Shown: in pieces, positions 47,169 through 59,771 of the stretch
Layout: each line of letters opens with the position of its first letter
Numbering within the stretch: position 1 is the stretch's first letter
NCBI GenBank assembly: GCA_016647705.1
Contig: CM028339.1
Location: forward strand, 22,246,803-22,310,802
Source of the DNA: Eucommia ulmoides
Taxonomy: Eukaryota > Streptophyta > Magnoliopsida > Garryales > Eucommiaceae
Direction of reading: 5' to 3'
Length of the DNA stretch: 64,000 nt
Translations under genes and position numbers: made by a program
Notes under the pieces: generated by a model
The model's database searches: none
Told to the model about the DNA's origin: nothing
The model's input: only the letters and a program-made list of their open reading frames with translations

Positions 47169-50100
47169 TGATAGGTGTAATTTATCTATTTATTTTCAAG
47201 CCGATTTTGGTAGTTTTTGAGTATTTTTGTAGCATTTTAATATGTTTTAATACATTTTTATTTATTTTGTTATAAACCAGGTGTTTGGGGCGAAAAGGGA
47301 CAAAAACGGTCTATAAACAAGCAAGTCGATGGAAGAACGATGGAGAAAAATAGCAAAACGGACAATATTCAGAACCTGCATCCACCGCTGTAGCGGTGAA
47401 ACCACCGCTACAGCGATGAAAATATAGAGAGTTTCTTAACTCTCCACCGCTGCAGCGGTTAAAATGCAGAAAGTTGCTGATCTCTCCACTGCTGCAGCGG
47501 TCACCCACCAGAAAGCCACCGACCTCTCTATTGGCCTAGTAGAATATCCAAGAGGGGGGTGAATTGGGTAATTAAAAATAATCAGAATAAAACTTGAATA
47601 AATCAAATAATTAATTTTAAACTTAAATTAATTGTTATCTTTATAATACAGCGGAATAATATTATCAATCTATGTGCATACCCAAACAATAAAAATAACA
47701 AAGTAGTAATATAGCACACAAAAGATTTATACTGGTTCACCAAGCTACTCTTGGCTAATCCAGTTCCCAAAGCTCCACAGAGGTCGCATCCACTAAAACT
47801 AAGATCCCTTTAAAGGTAGGAACCAAACCTGAACACCGATTCTTTTACAGGCTCAGAATCAACCTTTACAATATCCTTTTCTCAGGCTAAGGAAGAACCT
47901 CTACTTTTTACAAGCTAAAGAATAGCCTAATCCTTTTTAACACTAAGACTCAAGAATCAAAACCTCTCATAAACACTCCAACTATCATTTTCACAGTTAA
48001 GGATTGAACCTTTACAAATCACTCAAAACGCAATTCTTATTCAGGAAGAATCATTACATCAATCTCTTTACAGGAAGAGATTGAAACCCGACTACCTTTG
48101 ATTAAATACCCCTAATGGTATTTTACCCGTCACAACTCACCAATACAAAAATTGATAAGAAGTAAATCTCACTCGGAGCTTCTACTACCTCAGATAAACA
48201 ATAACTCAATTAATATCCCAACTAGTGATAGAAATACGTAAAATACAAAAATCTGATTTTAACAAGATATAGGTAGCAAATTAGAGCACGTAATTAGATT
48301 CAAGAAATTGTTTGTAAAAAATATTTTCTTCAAAAATCATAAACAATTTCTAAGTTCAATTTCCAAATATAGAATAATAAACAAACAATAAGCAATATAG
48401 AAAGATCTCACCCAGAATCCACCGAAAGAAAATAGTATTGCAATATAACTTCAAACAAGTAGCAGTAATGATCAGCAAATGATTCTCTTAGAAAAGCTCA
48501 CACAATTCTCAATAAGATCTCTCTTAGAAAAGCTCACTCAATTGATAAATTCTTATATCTCTTGATAATATATGAATTCTTTCTCTTAGAATGATTTTTT
48601 GTTAATCAAATGCGCAGGTCTATTTAAAAGAATATGTAATCAACTTTCTAACGGCCAATTTACATCTGTCATGACAATTAAAAACTCTTATAGACCCCTT
48701 ATATCATAAGGACTTCATTTAGGTTCAATTCTACTTAAAAACATATTTCAAACCCCCTAAGTATTTCTCAATCTTAATAAATAAGTATAAAATCTATTTC
48801 AAGTACCAAATTGAGAAACATTAATATTTAATGAACCATATTAATAAGATTTAATTAGTATATGAACCATATCTTAAATATAGATAATATCCTCGAATTC
48901 TCTCTTAAATCCTAACCAAAAATGGATACTTTTGCATATAATCTCGAATCAAACATTATCATGAAACAGCGCATTCAGTTGACTGCCCAGTCGACTGAGA
49001 GATTCAGGATGTAGACAATGTAGTTCATCGGTCGACCGTGCGGTCGACTTGTCAATTCAGAGAGTTCTTCCTTCTTTTACCGGTCGACCTATCAGTCGAT
49101 TCCTTGATTCAGAAAGGTCAGTCCATATTGGCCAATCAACTTGTCGGTCGACTAAGAGATACAGAATCATTCAACTTCTATGTCCGGTCGACTCACTAGT
49201 CGACTAGTGTCACTGGATCTCTTCTCTGAATACGTTTTTAACTCATTTTCTTTTACAATTTTGCCCCTTTAACCATTTTCTTCTCTTAATTAGCTCCACT
49301 AATATTCTTATATTCCATTTTAGTCATTCAAATTTATTTCTTCTTATTTCACATAGGAACAAATAATTTAACTTAATCAAAACACATATAAAAGATAAAA
49401 TACATTTTGTGTCATGTGTGTGTTCCTAAATAGGATATTAAGAGTTAAGATTCACCTGGGTTGTTTTCCCTAATTTCTTCAAACTCTTAATTTTTTTTCA
49501 TCATCTTGACATCCTCATTTAGCATCCATTTAATTTGATATCTTCATTATTGAAACTTTAAATCACTGAAACACTTCAATTAAACATTAGTTCCACCAAA
49601 ATATCAATACTTAATTATTCATCAAAATCTTAGGATCAACACTCTCCACCACTGCAACGGCCAGACGCCAGATAGTTTAGATATTTTAGGATATTTTGAG
49701 ATATTTTGAATCCTATAAGTATTGTCTCTTTTCCCCCAAACACATGGTAGACGTTTTAGGGAGTCTTGAGAGCTCCAAGGCCATTCAACCAAGAGAATAT
49801 CATCAAGGCCAAGAGGAGGAAGCGTTCTCGAAGCGATTTTACCGTTGGATTTTCGGATAACGGCTAGTCTCCTTGTTTCTCTCCTTTATTTCTTAGTTTG
49901 GTTAAATGTTTTGAATAAATTTAGCTTGTTTCTAGTTGTATATAGGGCTATGGCCATATGTAGCTAAACATATATCGTCTAGGGCTTAATTGTACTTCAT
50001 GAAAACGTTATTTGAATAAATCGATATTTTGTTAACAGTTGTTCTTGTCTATTCGATTGTGTTTACCGTTTCTCCACTTTTATATCTTATTTAGATATAT

Positions 50101-50684
50101 TGAGAATACGATATTTGACACTCGGGAGAGGTAACCCTGAATTCAAACTAGGGTTTAAACACAACGCGACGATCTAATGACCCGAGAGGGCATTAGAAAG
50201 TGTACAATCCATGAGGTTGGGGCGAGACTCATGTGACCAAGTGTCATATAGATGCTCGAGAGGGATTTTGGCGTTAACAAAACGTCACACATTCATTCAC
50301 TTTACACTCAGGAGAGATAGTGAGTGAGTTTGCGATACCAAGATTGTCGAACAGATTGGAATGCCGTTAATGTAAACTAGATTGAAACGAACATGTTTAA
50401 GTGAACGAAGTTAATCCCTAGGCAATATTTTCCCATAAACATCATACTACTACATTAGTATATTAGGTTAATTAGTATAATTAGTTTAATTAGTTTAGTT
50501 TATAATTATTATAAAAACTACAAATTTCAGTCGCTTAAATAAAATTTAGTTATGATAATCGCGGTACTCAACGACCGTCTAATCCAATCCCTATGGATAC
50601 AACAACCTCTAATCTTCCCAATCCATACTAAAACTTGACCTGTACACTTACGGTGAAAGTGGCGACATAATTTATGCGCTACCA
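47169..50684 (+). mobile_element. Athila-like solo LTR, itself holding a SIRE-like solo LTR
   Basis: Begins TGATAGGTGTAATTTATC and ends ATGCGCTACCA, with no primer site or interior. The surrounding SIRE-like LTR resumes at 50,685, as shown by comparison with 55,440-55,460. Palindromes at 47,380-47,515 and 49,650-49,670 have TGCAG or TGTAG cores (CACCGCTGTAGCGGTG, CACCGCTGCAGCGG). The target duplication is short and imperfect (attt/atta). Confidence 0.7.
47529..49641 (-). mobile_element. SIRE-like solo LTR
   Basis: 2,113 bp, TATTGGCCTAG to GGATCAACA on the plus strand, flanked by a perfect target duplication ctctc (47,524-47,528 and 49,642-49,646). No interior. It interrupts the palindrome cluster of the Athila-like solo LTR. 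GTCGAC array at 48,975-49,215. Confidence 0.85.
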
Positions 50685-51299
50685 ATTATATTTCTATTAT
50701 GTGAAATCCGTAAGTCTATATAAAGCCACTTGAAACAAGCCCTATAACAACTAGTTTCCACAAGATATGTCATTTAAAATCACCTATAGACCCCATATAT
50801 TGATTCCTTTCAATCCTAGTATATTTGACTTAATTATAGCTTTCAAAATATTCAACTTAGTCCCTCAAAGAATTTTTAAACACAAATCGATAAGATAGGA
50901 AGTATTAAAAGGACCGATTTGATAAACACTTTAATTTCTTGTACCAAATCTTAATGGATATTTAAATAGGAGTATCATATCTTAAATATATCTATTTCCT
51001 TAAGATATCTCAATCAAGTAAACAAATAACGACTAGTTTTTTAATAAATCCCGAAATTCCACAAAACTTGAAACAGACCATCGATTGACCGACCAACACT
51101 CATCGGTCGATCGCCTAATTCAGGACATAGCCCAAGCCAAAATCTCTTTGCCCATCAGTCGACCACCCATCATTCACCTATCAACCGGACGATTCAACAA
51201 GTTTCCCAGATCGACCTCTCTGTCGACCTAACTATTCAGAGAGTTCCTCTTTTGGCCATAGGTTGACCTACCTGTCGACCGAGAGATTCAGAGAGATTC

Positions 51300-51324
51300 C
51301 TCTTTTACCAATTCTGATGCCAAT
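51300..51324 (-). promoter_or_regulatory. Primer-site remnant of the SIRE-like LTR pair
   Basis: On the minus strand, ATTGGCATCAGA directly follows the LTR end CCAACA. This is close to ATTGGTATCAGAGC, the initiator-Met site. Confidence 0.7.
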
Positions 51325-52029
51325 TGTTGGCCCAGTGAGCTACCCAAGAAGTGGTGAATTGGGTATATATAAAATTTAATCCAAATAATAATACTTCAAA
51401 AAATCAAATAATTAATTTAATTGATTAATCAATTTATCCTAAATCTATTATTATCTCTTTATAGCAATAGATAATTTCTATAAACTCTAGGTGCACACCA
51501 AACAACACAAAATAAAGTAAAGAAAATAAATAATGCAGTACACACCGATATATCCTGGTTCACCAAGTTAATCTTGGCTAATCTAGTCCTCCGAGCCCCA
51601 CAGAGATTCACACCCACTAAACTACTAAGATTCATTTAAACAGGTAGGAACCAAACATTTACAAAAATATTTCTTTTCGCAGGCTCAGAATTAACCTTTA
51701 CAAAAATATTTATTTTCACAGGCTCAGAATCAACATTTACAACTTCTTTTTCCCAGGCTCAAGAATAACCTTTTCTTTTTCCCAAACTCAAGAATAACCT
51801 TATCTTTTTTCAGGTTTAAGACTAACCTAATTCTATTACAGGGAGAATCACAACCTAATTTTTTTATACCTTAGGCTCAAATAATTAAATCTCACAACCA
51901 CTCCAAGTATTATTTTCCCAGATAAGGATGGAACCTTTACAATTCACTCACAATTTAATTCTAATTAGAAAGAATCAAGCCTAAGCTCTTTTCAACAGGA
52001 AAAGAGTAATTTAATCTTTTTATACCCTA

Positions 52030-54672
52030 TGTAAAACCTAAGTTGTAGAACGTACATCATAAATAGTCACATTATAGAACATTAGAGAATTTTAGGGTAA
52101 AAATTTTATTGATAAAAACTCAAATCAAAAGTTGGGGGTCAAATTGGGAATTTAGAAACACAAAAATTTAAACTTGATATTTGAATTGGCAATTAGAAAT
52201 CAAAAGTAAAAATGTTAAGGGCAAAATTATAAATTTTGAAACTTTTAAAATTGAAATTTACTGAAATAAGGATCCTAAAGAAATTGAAGGGAGGAAAGTG
52301 TAATTTAATTTTTTTTAATATATATATACACACACACTGTAAACCGACGGACGATCCACCGGCCAGAGGAGGGGGCGATCGAGGGGCGACGTGGCAAGCT
52401 CAGGATTAGTTTAATCACTAAGATCATACAATAAAAACCCTCCCACATGCAAATAAGTGAGGAAATCGGAGAAAAAAACTTGAGAAATTCTAGAGAGAGA
52501 GAGAGAACCGGAGCGGAGAGGTCGTCGATTTTTCTTGAATCGGCGTTTCTACGGCAGCGTGGTCGTAGCTGGTAGGGGCATGCATGGTCGTGTAGACAAC
52601 GTAGACAGTTCCAAGAGAGAGAGAGGGTGGTCCGACCAGTGGCGTGGCTCGTCAACGGAGTGGTAGTGCACGTTTTTAGCGTCGCCAGTGAGCGGGAGTT
52701 GCGAATCGTTGTCCAACCATCGACGATCGTCGGGCTGGTGAGTATTTATGTGGAATTCCTCTAATTAATTGATAGGTGTGTGCATGCATGAGCATGACAA
52801 GCTGGGTCGGTAAATTTTCGGCGATGTGGGTTGTGCTCGGTTTTCTTCTTCCGATAGCATGTGAGTTTATGTGTGTGTGTTTTGATTTTCTAGTTAGGGT
52901 GTGCGTGTGTATGTGTGTGAATGTGTGTTGCGTCGACGAGAACCCAGCAACAGGAAAAAAAAAAACCAAGACAGAGAGAGAGAGAGAGAAAAGGCGATCA
53001 ACGGTGGTGGCGGTGGAGTGAGTTGGTTGCGACTGCGGTGTGCCGCTGTGTGTGTATGCCGCCATCAGCAGGGGTCATTGGTCCCATGGCGTGCCGTTGG
53101 CACTGGCATGCATGTGTGGTTGCATGCATGGGAGGGGGTGTGTGTGTGTCGCAGCGTGCGTATGTGTGTAAATAGTAACCTTTTAGGTGTGCGGGTGAGC
53201 TGGTAAGGTGGCCGGGGGTGGTGTCTGATAGACGTCGTGGGTGGTGCAGGGTCGACAGGAGAATCGACAAGGAGGGGGAAGCCACCGACGGTCGGCAACC
53301 GTAGAGAGAGAGAGAGACCGGCCGTCGGGTCTGGAGAAGAACCAAAAAAAAGAAAAAGAAAAAATTGCACAACTGACCCCAACAAAAGAAAAAAATTCAA
53401 ATTCAAATGAAAATCCTTTCCGCGGCCCGTGAACAACTCGGAAATGATCTCGTTTGCCATTAAATTTATTCTAGTTTTGTTAAATTCAATCTTAGCCTAA
53501 AAATCTTTTAACCGGAGTAATAAATTGGGATCATTCATATTACGAGATTTCTTATGTAATAAATAACAGAACGAAATTATTAGAATAATAACAAATCTCA
53601 TAGATAAAATATGGGGAATGGAAAAATGCGGAACTTAGGGCCTGCCTTACATGACTAGGTGATTTTATATAAAATATTAACTTAGGCCCTATCATTTCTA
53701 GGTTCGCAGATGCCAACACCTCGGTAAGTTTTGAACAGTGAGGTTTTTGTAGTACCAGAAACGAGGTGAGTGTACTGTCTTCTTGCCAAATTATTTGTAT
53801 ATATATATAGACACATGATGAAAAATGGTTGTATTTAAATTAGATGCTTTTAAAAATTATGTGGTGATTTGACGATGTTGATTAGATGATATTATTGATT
53901 GATATTGATCCGCTTCGGCAGAGTGATATTTATCCGCTTTGGCGGAATGATGTTATCCACTTCTACGAAGTAATGTTTATCTACTTCGACAGAGTGATGT
54001 TAGACGTTTATACTGCGCAGTGATTATCCGCTTCGACGAAGTGATGGGTGTTCGTAGGAAGGCATATCATACGGATGGTACAGTACCATTACAAACTCCC
54101 GATCGTAAGGTTAAAACGATCACTATGGCTAGCCAGTGTGTGTTGTGGTAGAGTGGTGGTTTGGGATGTGATGTTTTGTTTATATTGGGTGATGGTAGGA
54201 TATTTATACTGGATGGTTTTCAAAATGGAACTTATATATACTACTTCCTTTTTACTGCATATATGATGCTTATGCTGGATCCATGTGTAAATGTTGTTTT
54301 ATCTAGAAGGTATTATTATTAAATAAGAATGATTTTATTAAGAAGGCAGTACACTCACAGGTGAAATGGCTAGGAGTCGGTCCCCTACTGGTACTGGGTA
54401 GAGTCCGTTGATGGTATAGCAAGGGAAAATTTCGAGAAGTGCTGCCTGAGGCGAACCTAGGAGAGGTTCATTGTTTTATTTTTCGTTGTTATTAAATGAA
54501 ATTCAGGGACGGGTGTGTCTCTAGTTAAGGAAGATGTTTATGACCTGTATTTTGATGATTGTATAATGATGAATGCATACCGTCGCTTTCTAGTTGGTTT
54601 GTCGCTTAGGTAATGTCGTGTCGACGTCATGCTGGCCCCACAGGTGACGGGTGTCCAGGGTGGGGTGTGACC
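52030..54672 (+). mobile_element. Solo LTR, probably Ty3/gypsy, 2.6 kb
   Basis: Starts TGTAAAACCTAAG, ends GGGGTGTGACC, flanked by cccta on both sides (52,025-52,029 and 54,673-54,677). Related to the solo LTR at 2,306-3,872 in inverse. Contains (GA)n tracts at 52,492-52,505, 52,614-52,626, 52,974-52,990 and 53,306-53,317, (GT)n-rich parts, and a 24-bp minisatellite. No primer site or coding domain; open frames at 52.3-53.5 kb translate simple repeats. Confidence 0.75.
53905..54046 (+). repeat. 24-bp minisatellite with palindromic units
   Basis: About six units of TTATCCGCTTCGACGAAGTG type. The centre of the unit, CTTCGACGAAG, is a palindrome; variants include CTTCGGCAGAG and CTTCTACGAAG. 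The unit near 54,001 is the most diverged. Confidence 0.8.
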
Positions 54673-57575
54673 CCCTAAGTAAAGATTAAACCTCAATATT
54701 TTTACCGAAAGAGATTTAAACCCAGCGACCCCTAATTAGATACTCCGAATAGTACCTAATCCTAACGCAACTCACCAATTACAAGAAATTGATAAGTTTT
54801 TCCCACTTGAAGATTTTACCACCTCAAATCAATTTAAACTCAATTAATGTCCCGATATTTACTAGTAATAGAATTAAGAGAGGAAAATAAAAATCTGATT
54901 TTAAAATTAATACGGGTACCATAAAATTGAGCACGTAATCAAATTATTACACAAATCGTTTTAACAGATTTTTTATGCTTTTAAAGTTCAAAAATGATTT
55001 CACAAGATCAATTATCCAAGCAAGTAACAATAACAATAATAAACTCAATTAAGAATACGCTTGGAGCACTTTCACCAAGAAAATATAAAAATTTGATTAT
55101 GATAGATATGAGTAGCACACAAATAAGTACGTAATCAGATTTTCACCAAAAATCGTTTTAAAATATTTTTATGCAATTTAAAGTTCTGAAAACAATTCTA
55201 TCAAGATCTTATCAATCAAGAAAATATATAAAAATAAATATGCAATAAAGATTAATAGCTTAGAAAGATCTCACCCGAATAACACCGAAGAATAATAGAT
55301 TAGAACGCTAGATAGTTCAAATCGATGACACTTACACAATCAGCGCTTTAACTCAAGAACTCCTCAACAATTGATCTTACAATTTGATCTCTCAAAATAA
55401 TACCAGAATGATGACTCTTATAAAAACTTATTAACTGAATAGTTCTTGATATTATATTTCTATTATGCGAAATCCGCAGGTCTATATAAAGCCACTTGAA
55501 ATAAGCCCTATAACAACTAGTTTACACAAGATATATCATTTAAAATTACCTATAAATCCCATATATTGATTCCTTTCAATCCTAGTATATTTGACTTAAT
55601 TATAACTTTCAAAATATTCAATTTAGTCCCTCAAAAAATTTTCAAACACAAATCGATAAGATTGGCAGTATTAAATGGACCGATTTGTGAAACACTTTAA
55701 TTTCATGTACCAAATCGTTATGGATATTTAAATAGAAGTATCATATCTTAAATATATCCATATCTCTAAGACCTCTCAATCAAGTAAACAAATAACGGCT
55801 AGTTAACGACTAGTTTTTTAATAAATCCTGAAATTCCACAAAACCTGAAACAGACCAATGGTCGACCGACCAACACTCATCGGTTGACCGCCCAATTTAG
55901 GACATTGCCCAAGCCAAAATATCTTCGCCCATCAGTCAACCGCCCACCATTCACTTGTCGACTGAACGATTCAGCAAGTTTCACAGGTCGACCTTTCTGT
56001 CGACCTAACTATTCAGAGAGTTCCTCTTTTGGCCATAGCTCGACCTACCTGTCGACTGAGAGATTTAGAGAGTTCACATTTTAAGCTCAGGTCAACCTAC
56101 CTGTCGACTAGAAGATTCAGCAAGTTCACTTATTTTTCATAAGTCGACCTACCAGTCGACCGACCATGCTGGAATCCTTCCTTAATTCGATTTTAATCCA
56201 TTTTCTTCTACGTTTTTGCCCCTTTTAACTGATTTCTTTTCTCAGTTAGTTCCACTAAATTCTTAAATTCAATTTTAATCAATTATTAATGTTTCTTCTT
56301 CAATTACACATAGGAGAAAATAATTTAACTAATTAAGATCCTATCAAAAACACACATAATTATAAAAAAATATATATATTTTTTGTGTCGTGTGTGATCC
56401 TAATCTGGATACATTAAGAGTAAAAATTTAACTTGAGTTATTTTTCCTAGGTTCTTCAAATTCTTCGATCTCTTAACGTTCATCATCTTTGTCATTATCT
56501 TTAGCATCCATTCAGCATTTGTCACAATATCTTCATGATAATCTCATCACTGGAACTAATAAATTGAAACACTCAATCAAACCGTTAGTTCCTCCAAAAG
56601 TATCAACATTTAATTGTCTATCAAAATCTTAGGATCAACAGAGGCGACGAATAAAGAAGAGACGACGTCGATTTCATTATCGTTCAGTGATTTTATGATA
56701 GACGACGACAACGAAGAGATGACTTCGATTTCATCATCATTCGGCAATTTTGTGACGGACGACAGACAATGATGAAGAGGCAACATCGATTTCGTCGACG
56801 TTCGGTGATTTCGTGACAGACAAACGGCGACAAAGGTTTTAGTTAAATGCGATCTTTCAAGACGACAATAAAGAAGGTGTTCAGCAAGAGATAAAGGATT
56901 TGGCAAATTCAACCTCTCCTAAAATGATTTCAAAATCCTTCATTTCACTCCTAAAAAGATTTGACAAATTCCTCATTCCTAAAATCCAAACAAACCCAAA
57001 CAAAGAATTTGCCAAAAGAGGATTTTGAAATCCTCTAACCAAATGAAATCACTCTTAGAAATCCTCTACCCAAACGCAACCTAAAAATAAAAAAATAAAT
57101 AAGATTCAAGGCCTACTGCCAAGCAAGTCTTAGGGAAAAAGCCAAAACAAAAAACTAATAAGCTCTCTAAAAATATAGTGAAAAAAAAAAAAAAAAAACA
57201 CTAATTAATATCTTCTCCTATGCTTAATGTTGAATCCTTTCATTTTCCTTTTGCATTCTCCATCCATAAAGGCAATAAATGCTATTAAAGGCCCTAAATT
57301 CTTTAATTTGTAACGGATAAACCCAATAAGCATTGATTGTAAAACTATCAAATGTATCTATTAATCGGCAGTTTAATTAGTATGGATTATATTTGAAATT
57401 TGATTACAACTAATCTATGGTGAATCAATCCCTAAACATAAAGTATCCTATTAAACCGTATTGATTACAATCTTACACACAGATAAAATAAATCAAGAAA
57501 TAAACACTACATTAAGAAAACTTAGAGCAGATATAGCCTAACAGGATTGAAGACTCAACTGTTCATGGAGTTGTT

Positions 57576-59565
57576 TGTAACGATCCAGTTTTCCAGAACC
57601 GCCACTAAGTTTCCCCTATAGAGAATTATACCCCAAATATTTCACCATTTATAAATAAATTAGTATTACTAATAATTTTGCTCTGATACCACTCTGTAAC
57701 GATCCGATTTTTCAGGGCCGCCATACGGTTTCTCCCTAAGAAGAATTTACACTAAAACCAAATCACCAATATTCTATTTTATAAAATTGGATAAATTTTA
57801 CAACAACGAAGATAATTTTAATTATCGATTTATCGATTCAATTTTACAACGGTAAATAATAGATTCAATTTTTACAAATAGAAATTCTAATATAATTCCT
57901 AGCGCAATTTCACTCTCATCGGCTCTACAATCAAAATTGTAGGGTTATGAGTCAACGCTCAGTAGAATTCCAACCCCTCTAATATGTGTATTCACCATTT
58001 ATAAATAAATTAAAATTATTAATAATTTAGTTATGATATCACTCTGTAACGGCCTGGTTTCCCAGGGCCGCCACACGGTTTCTCCCTTTGGAGAATTTAC
58101 CCTAAAATGAACGACCAATATTTCGTTATAATAAAATATGAGAATTTTTATAATGTGATGACAATAATTCACCGATTTGTATTAACAAATTCCTAAAATG
58201 GTAAAAATAAAAATAATAATGAAAATTTCACTACTCTATTTAACAAATTCGTATTATTTAATAAAAATAATACGAATGCAAGGGCAACTGTTTTTGACAA
58301 ATGTCATTTAATAAAACTAATAATGAATATTTCACTACCTAATCTAAATTCTTTACAAGTGGCAAAAAATTCTAAAAAAAATAAATAAATTTACTAATAA
58401 TTATAATTTGTAATTATAATTGTCGATTTATCGAGTCAATTTTTACAACAGTGAATAATAAATACAATTATTACAATATTAAATACAAATTCAGAAGTTA
58501 AAACCGAACGACCGATATTCATTATTTGACTAATCCGAGAAATTAATAACAACTATTAATAATATGACCATTAATGATAACCATTAAGTATATTATTAAC
58601 AACTTAATTATAATCATTTATTATATAATTAATAACCATAAATTTGAAATGAAACCAGACGCTCACCATGCATACTCAGTCGTATACAATGACACCTATA
58701 CAATGGTAATTTGACCCTTACACAATGATACCTATACAATGACAATTTGATAATAGAAAAGAATAAGGCCACAATTGCTAACATTACTTTTAATATTATC
58801 TTCTTTTTTTATTTTATAAAATCCGAAAAACAAAATTTGACAATATAATAATTCTACTTATCGAATTAATCGATTCAATTTTACAACGGTAAATAATAGA
58901 TACAATTTTTATAAATAGAAAATCTAATATAATTCCTAGCGTAATTTCACTCTCACCGACCCTGCAATCAAAACTGTGGGGTTGTGAGCCAACGTTCAGT
59001 AGAATTCTAACCCCTCTAATACGTGCATTTAATCAATTTCCAAATAAAACATATAGACATATTTTTCGCATAAATTCTATGAAATAATCCTAAATATTTC
59101 ACGAAAATTAACAACTAGAAATTAACGACAACTTTCGCACGAATCACATAATGAGATTAAATACAAATATTAAAAGAGTTAGAAATTCTACTTGAAATTC
59201 GAAGTCAGAATCTGAACCGGAATATTCAAAATATATAATATCATCCCCACTTTGATATATGCTTCATGTGTGTGTGTGTGTCTATATATATATATATTTC
59301 CTATTATGTTTCTTCTTTCCTCCTGATCCGTATCCATATATATATAATCCATTGATATAGGGTTTGATCACTTCAACTTATTATCCTTATTATATTATTT
59401 ATTATTTTTATTATTATTATAAAAATAACACTAAAAGCTCCCAACCAACACGTGTACATATATATTATGTATACATATCATATAATATATGGTTAGGAAT
59501 TGATGCTTCCTTTGAAAGCATCAATTTCAACCACATAATTTATTATTATTATTATTATTAATTTA
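57576..59565 (-). mobile_element. Tandem LTR ends with primer sites (Copia/TRIM-like remnant)
   Basis: TGTAACG begins LTR sequence at 57,576, 57,695 and 58,045. The second and third are each preceded by a minus-strand initiator-Met primer site (plus strand GCTCTGATACCACTC, 57,679-57,694, and a diverged copy at 58,030-58,044). So LTR end, primer site and a very short interior recur head to tail. No coding region. A 10-bp-arm hairpin (ATTGATGCTT) lies at 59,499-59,525. Right limit approximate. It interrupts the 0.78-kb tandem repeat. Confidence 0.6.
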
Positions 59566-59771
59566 TTTATTTATTTACTAACTAATTAATATCTTCTACC
59601 CATGCTCACTGCCAAATCCTTTCATTTTCCATTTACATTCTCTAGCTATAAAGGCCATAAATGGCATTAAAGGCCCCAAATTCTTTAATTTGTAACAGAT
59701 AGACCCAATAAGCAATGATTGTAAAACTATCAAATGTATCAGTTAATCGGCCATTTAATTGGTATGGATTA

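Larger units (their letters stand above)
45748..56640 (-). mobile_element. SIRE-like LTR pair with no coding interior, heavily nested
   Basis: Two LTRs of the S1 family lie almost back to back: 45,748 to about 51,310 (holding an Athila-like solo LTR) and 51,325-56,640 (holding a gypsy-like solo LTR). A primer-site remnant lies between them. No gag or pol remains. It sits inside the TIR element; flanks aaggt and gaggc are only a partial match. Both LTRs carry GTCGAC palindrome units (51,075-51,285 and 55,858-56,165). Old and broken. Confidence 0.7.
45256..57082. mobile_element. TIR DNA transposon (MITE-like, about 0.93 kb) split by a retroelement
   Basis: Left part 45,256-45,747, right part 56,641-57,082. 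The ends are inverted: left AGGTTACATTAGGGTAAGGG, right (complement) AGGTTGCGTTTGGGTAGAGG, continuing with GGATTT...AAATCC. Each end has a subterminal palindrome: perfect 22-bp arms at 45,299-45,320 and 45,326-45,347, and GAGGATTTTGAAATCCTC at 57,018-57,035. The interior holds short tandem repeats, including three 60-bp units at 56,655-56,830 with TCGATTTC. No transposase. The target duplication cannot be read because both flanks are A-rich. Superfamily not assigned. Confidence 0.65.

Noticed and set aside
52305-53460. Open frames of 80-130 codons on both strands
   Set aside because: They lie in GA/GT-rich parts of the 2.6-kb solo LTR, with low-complexity translations and no conserved motif.
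59364-59561. 65-codon frame rich in Tyr and Ile
   Set aside because: Translation of TA- and ATT-rich DNA around a hairpin; no motif.
57576-59565. Cassandra-type TRIM with an embedded 5S rRNA promoter
   Set aside because: TGTAACG start and a short interior fit a TRIM, but no 5S A-box or C-box sequence is visible.
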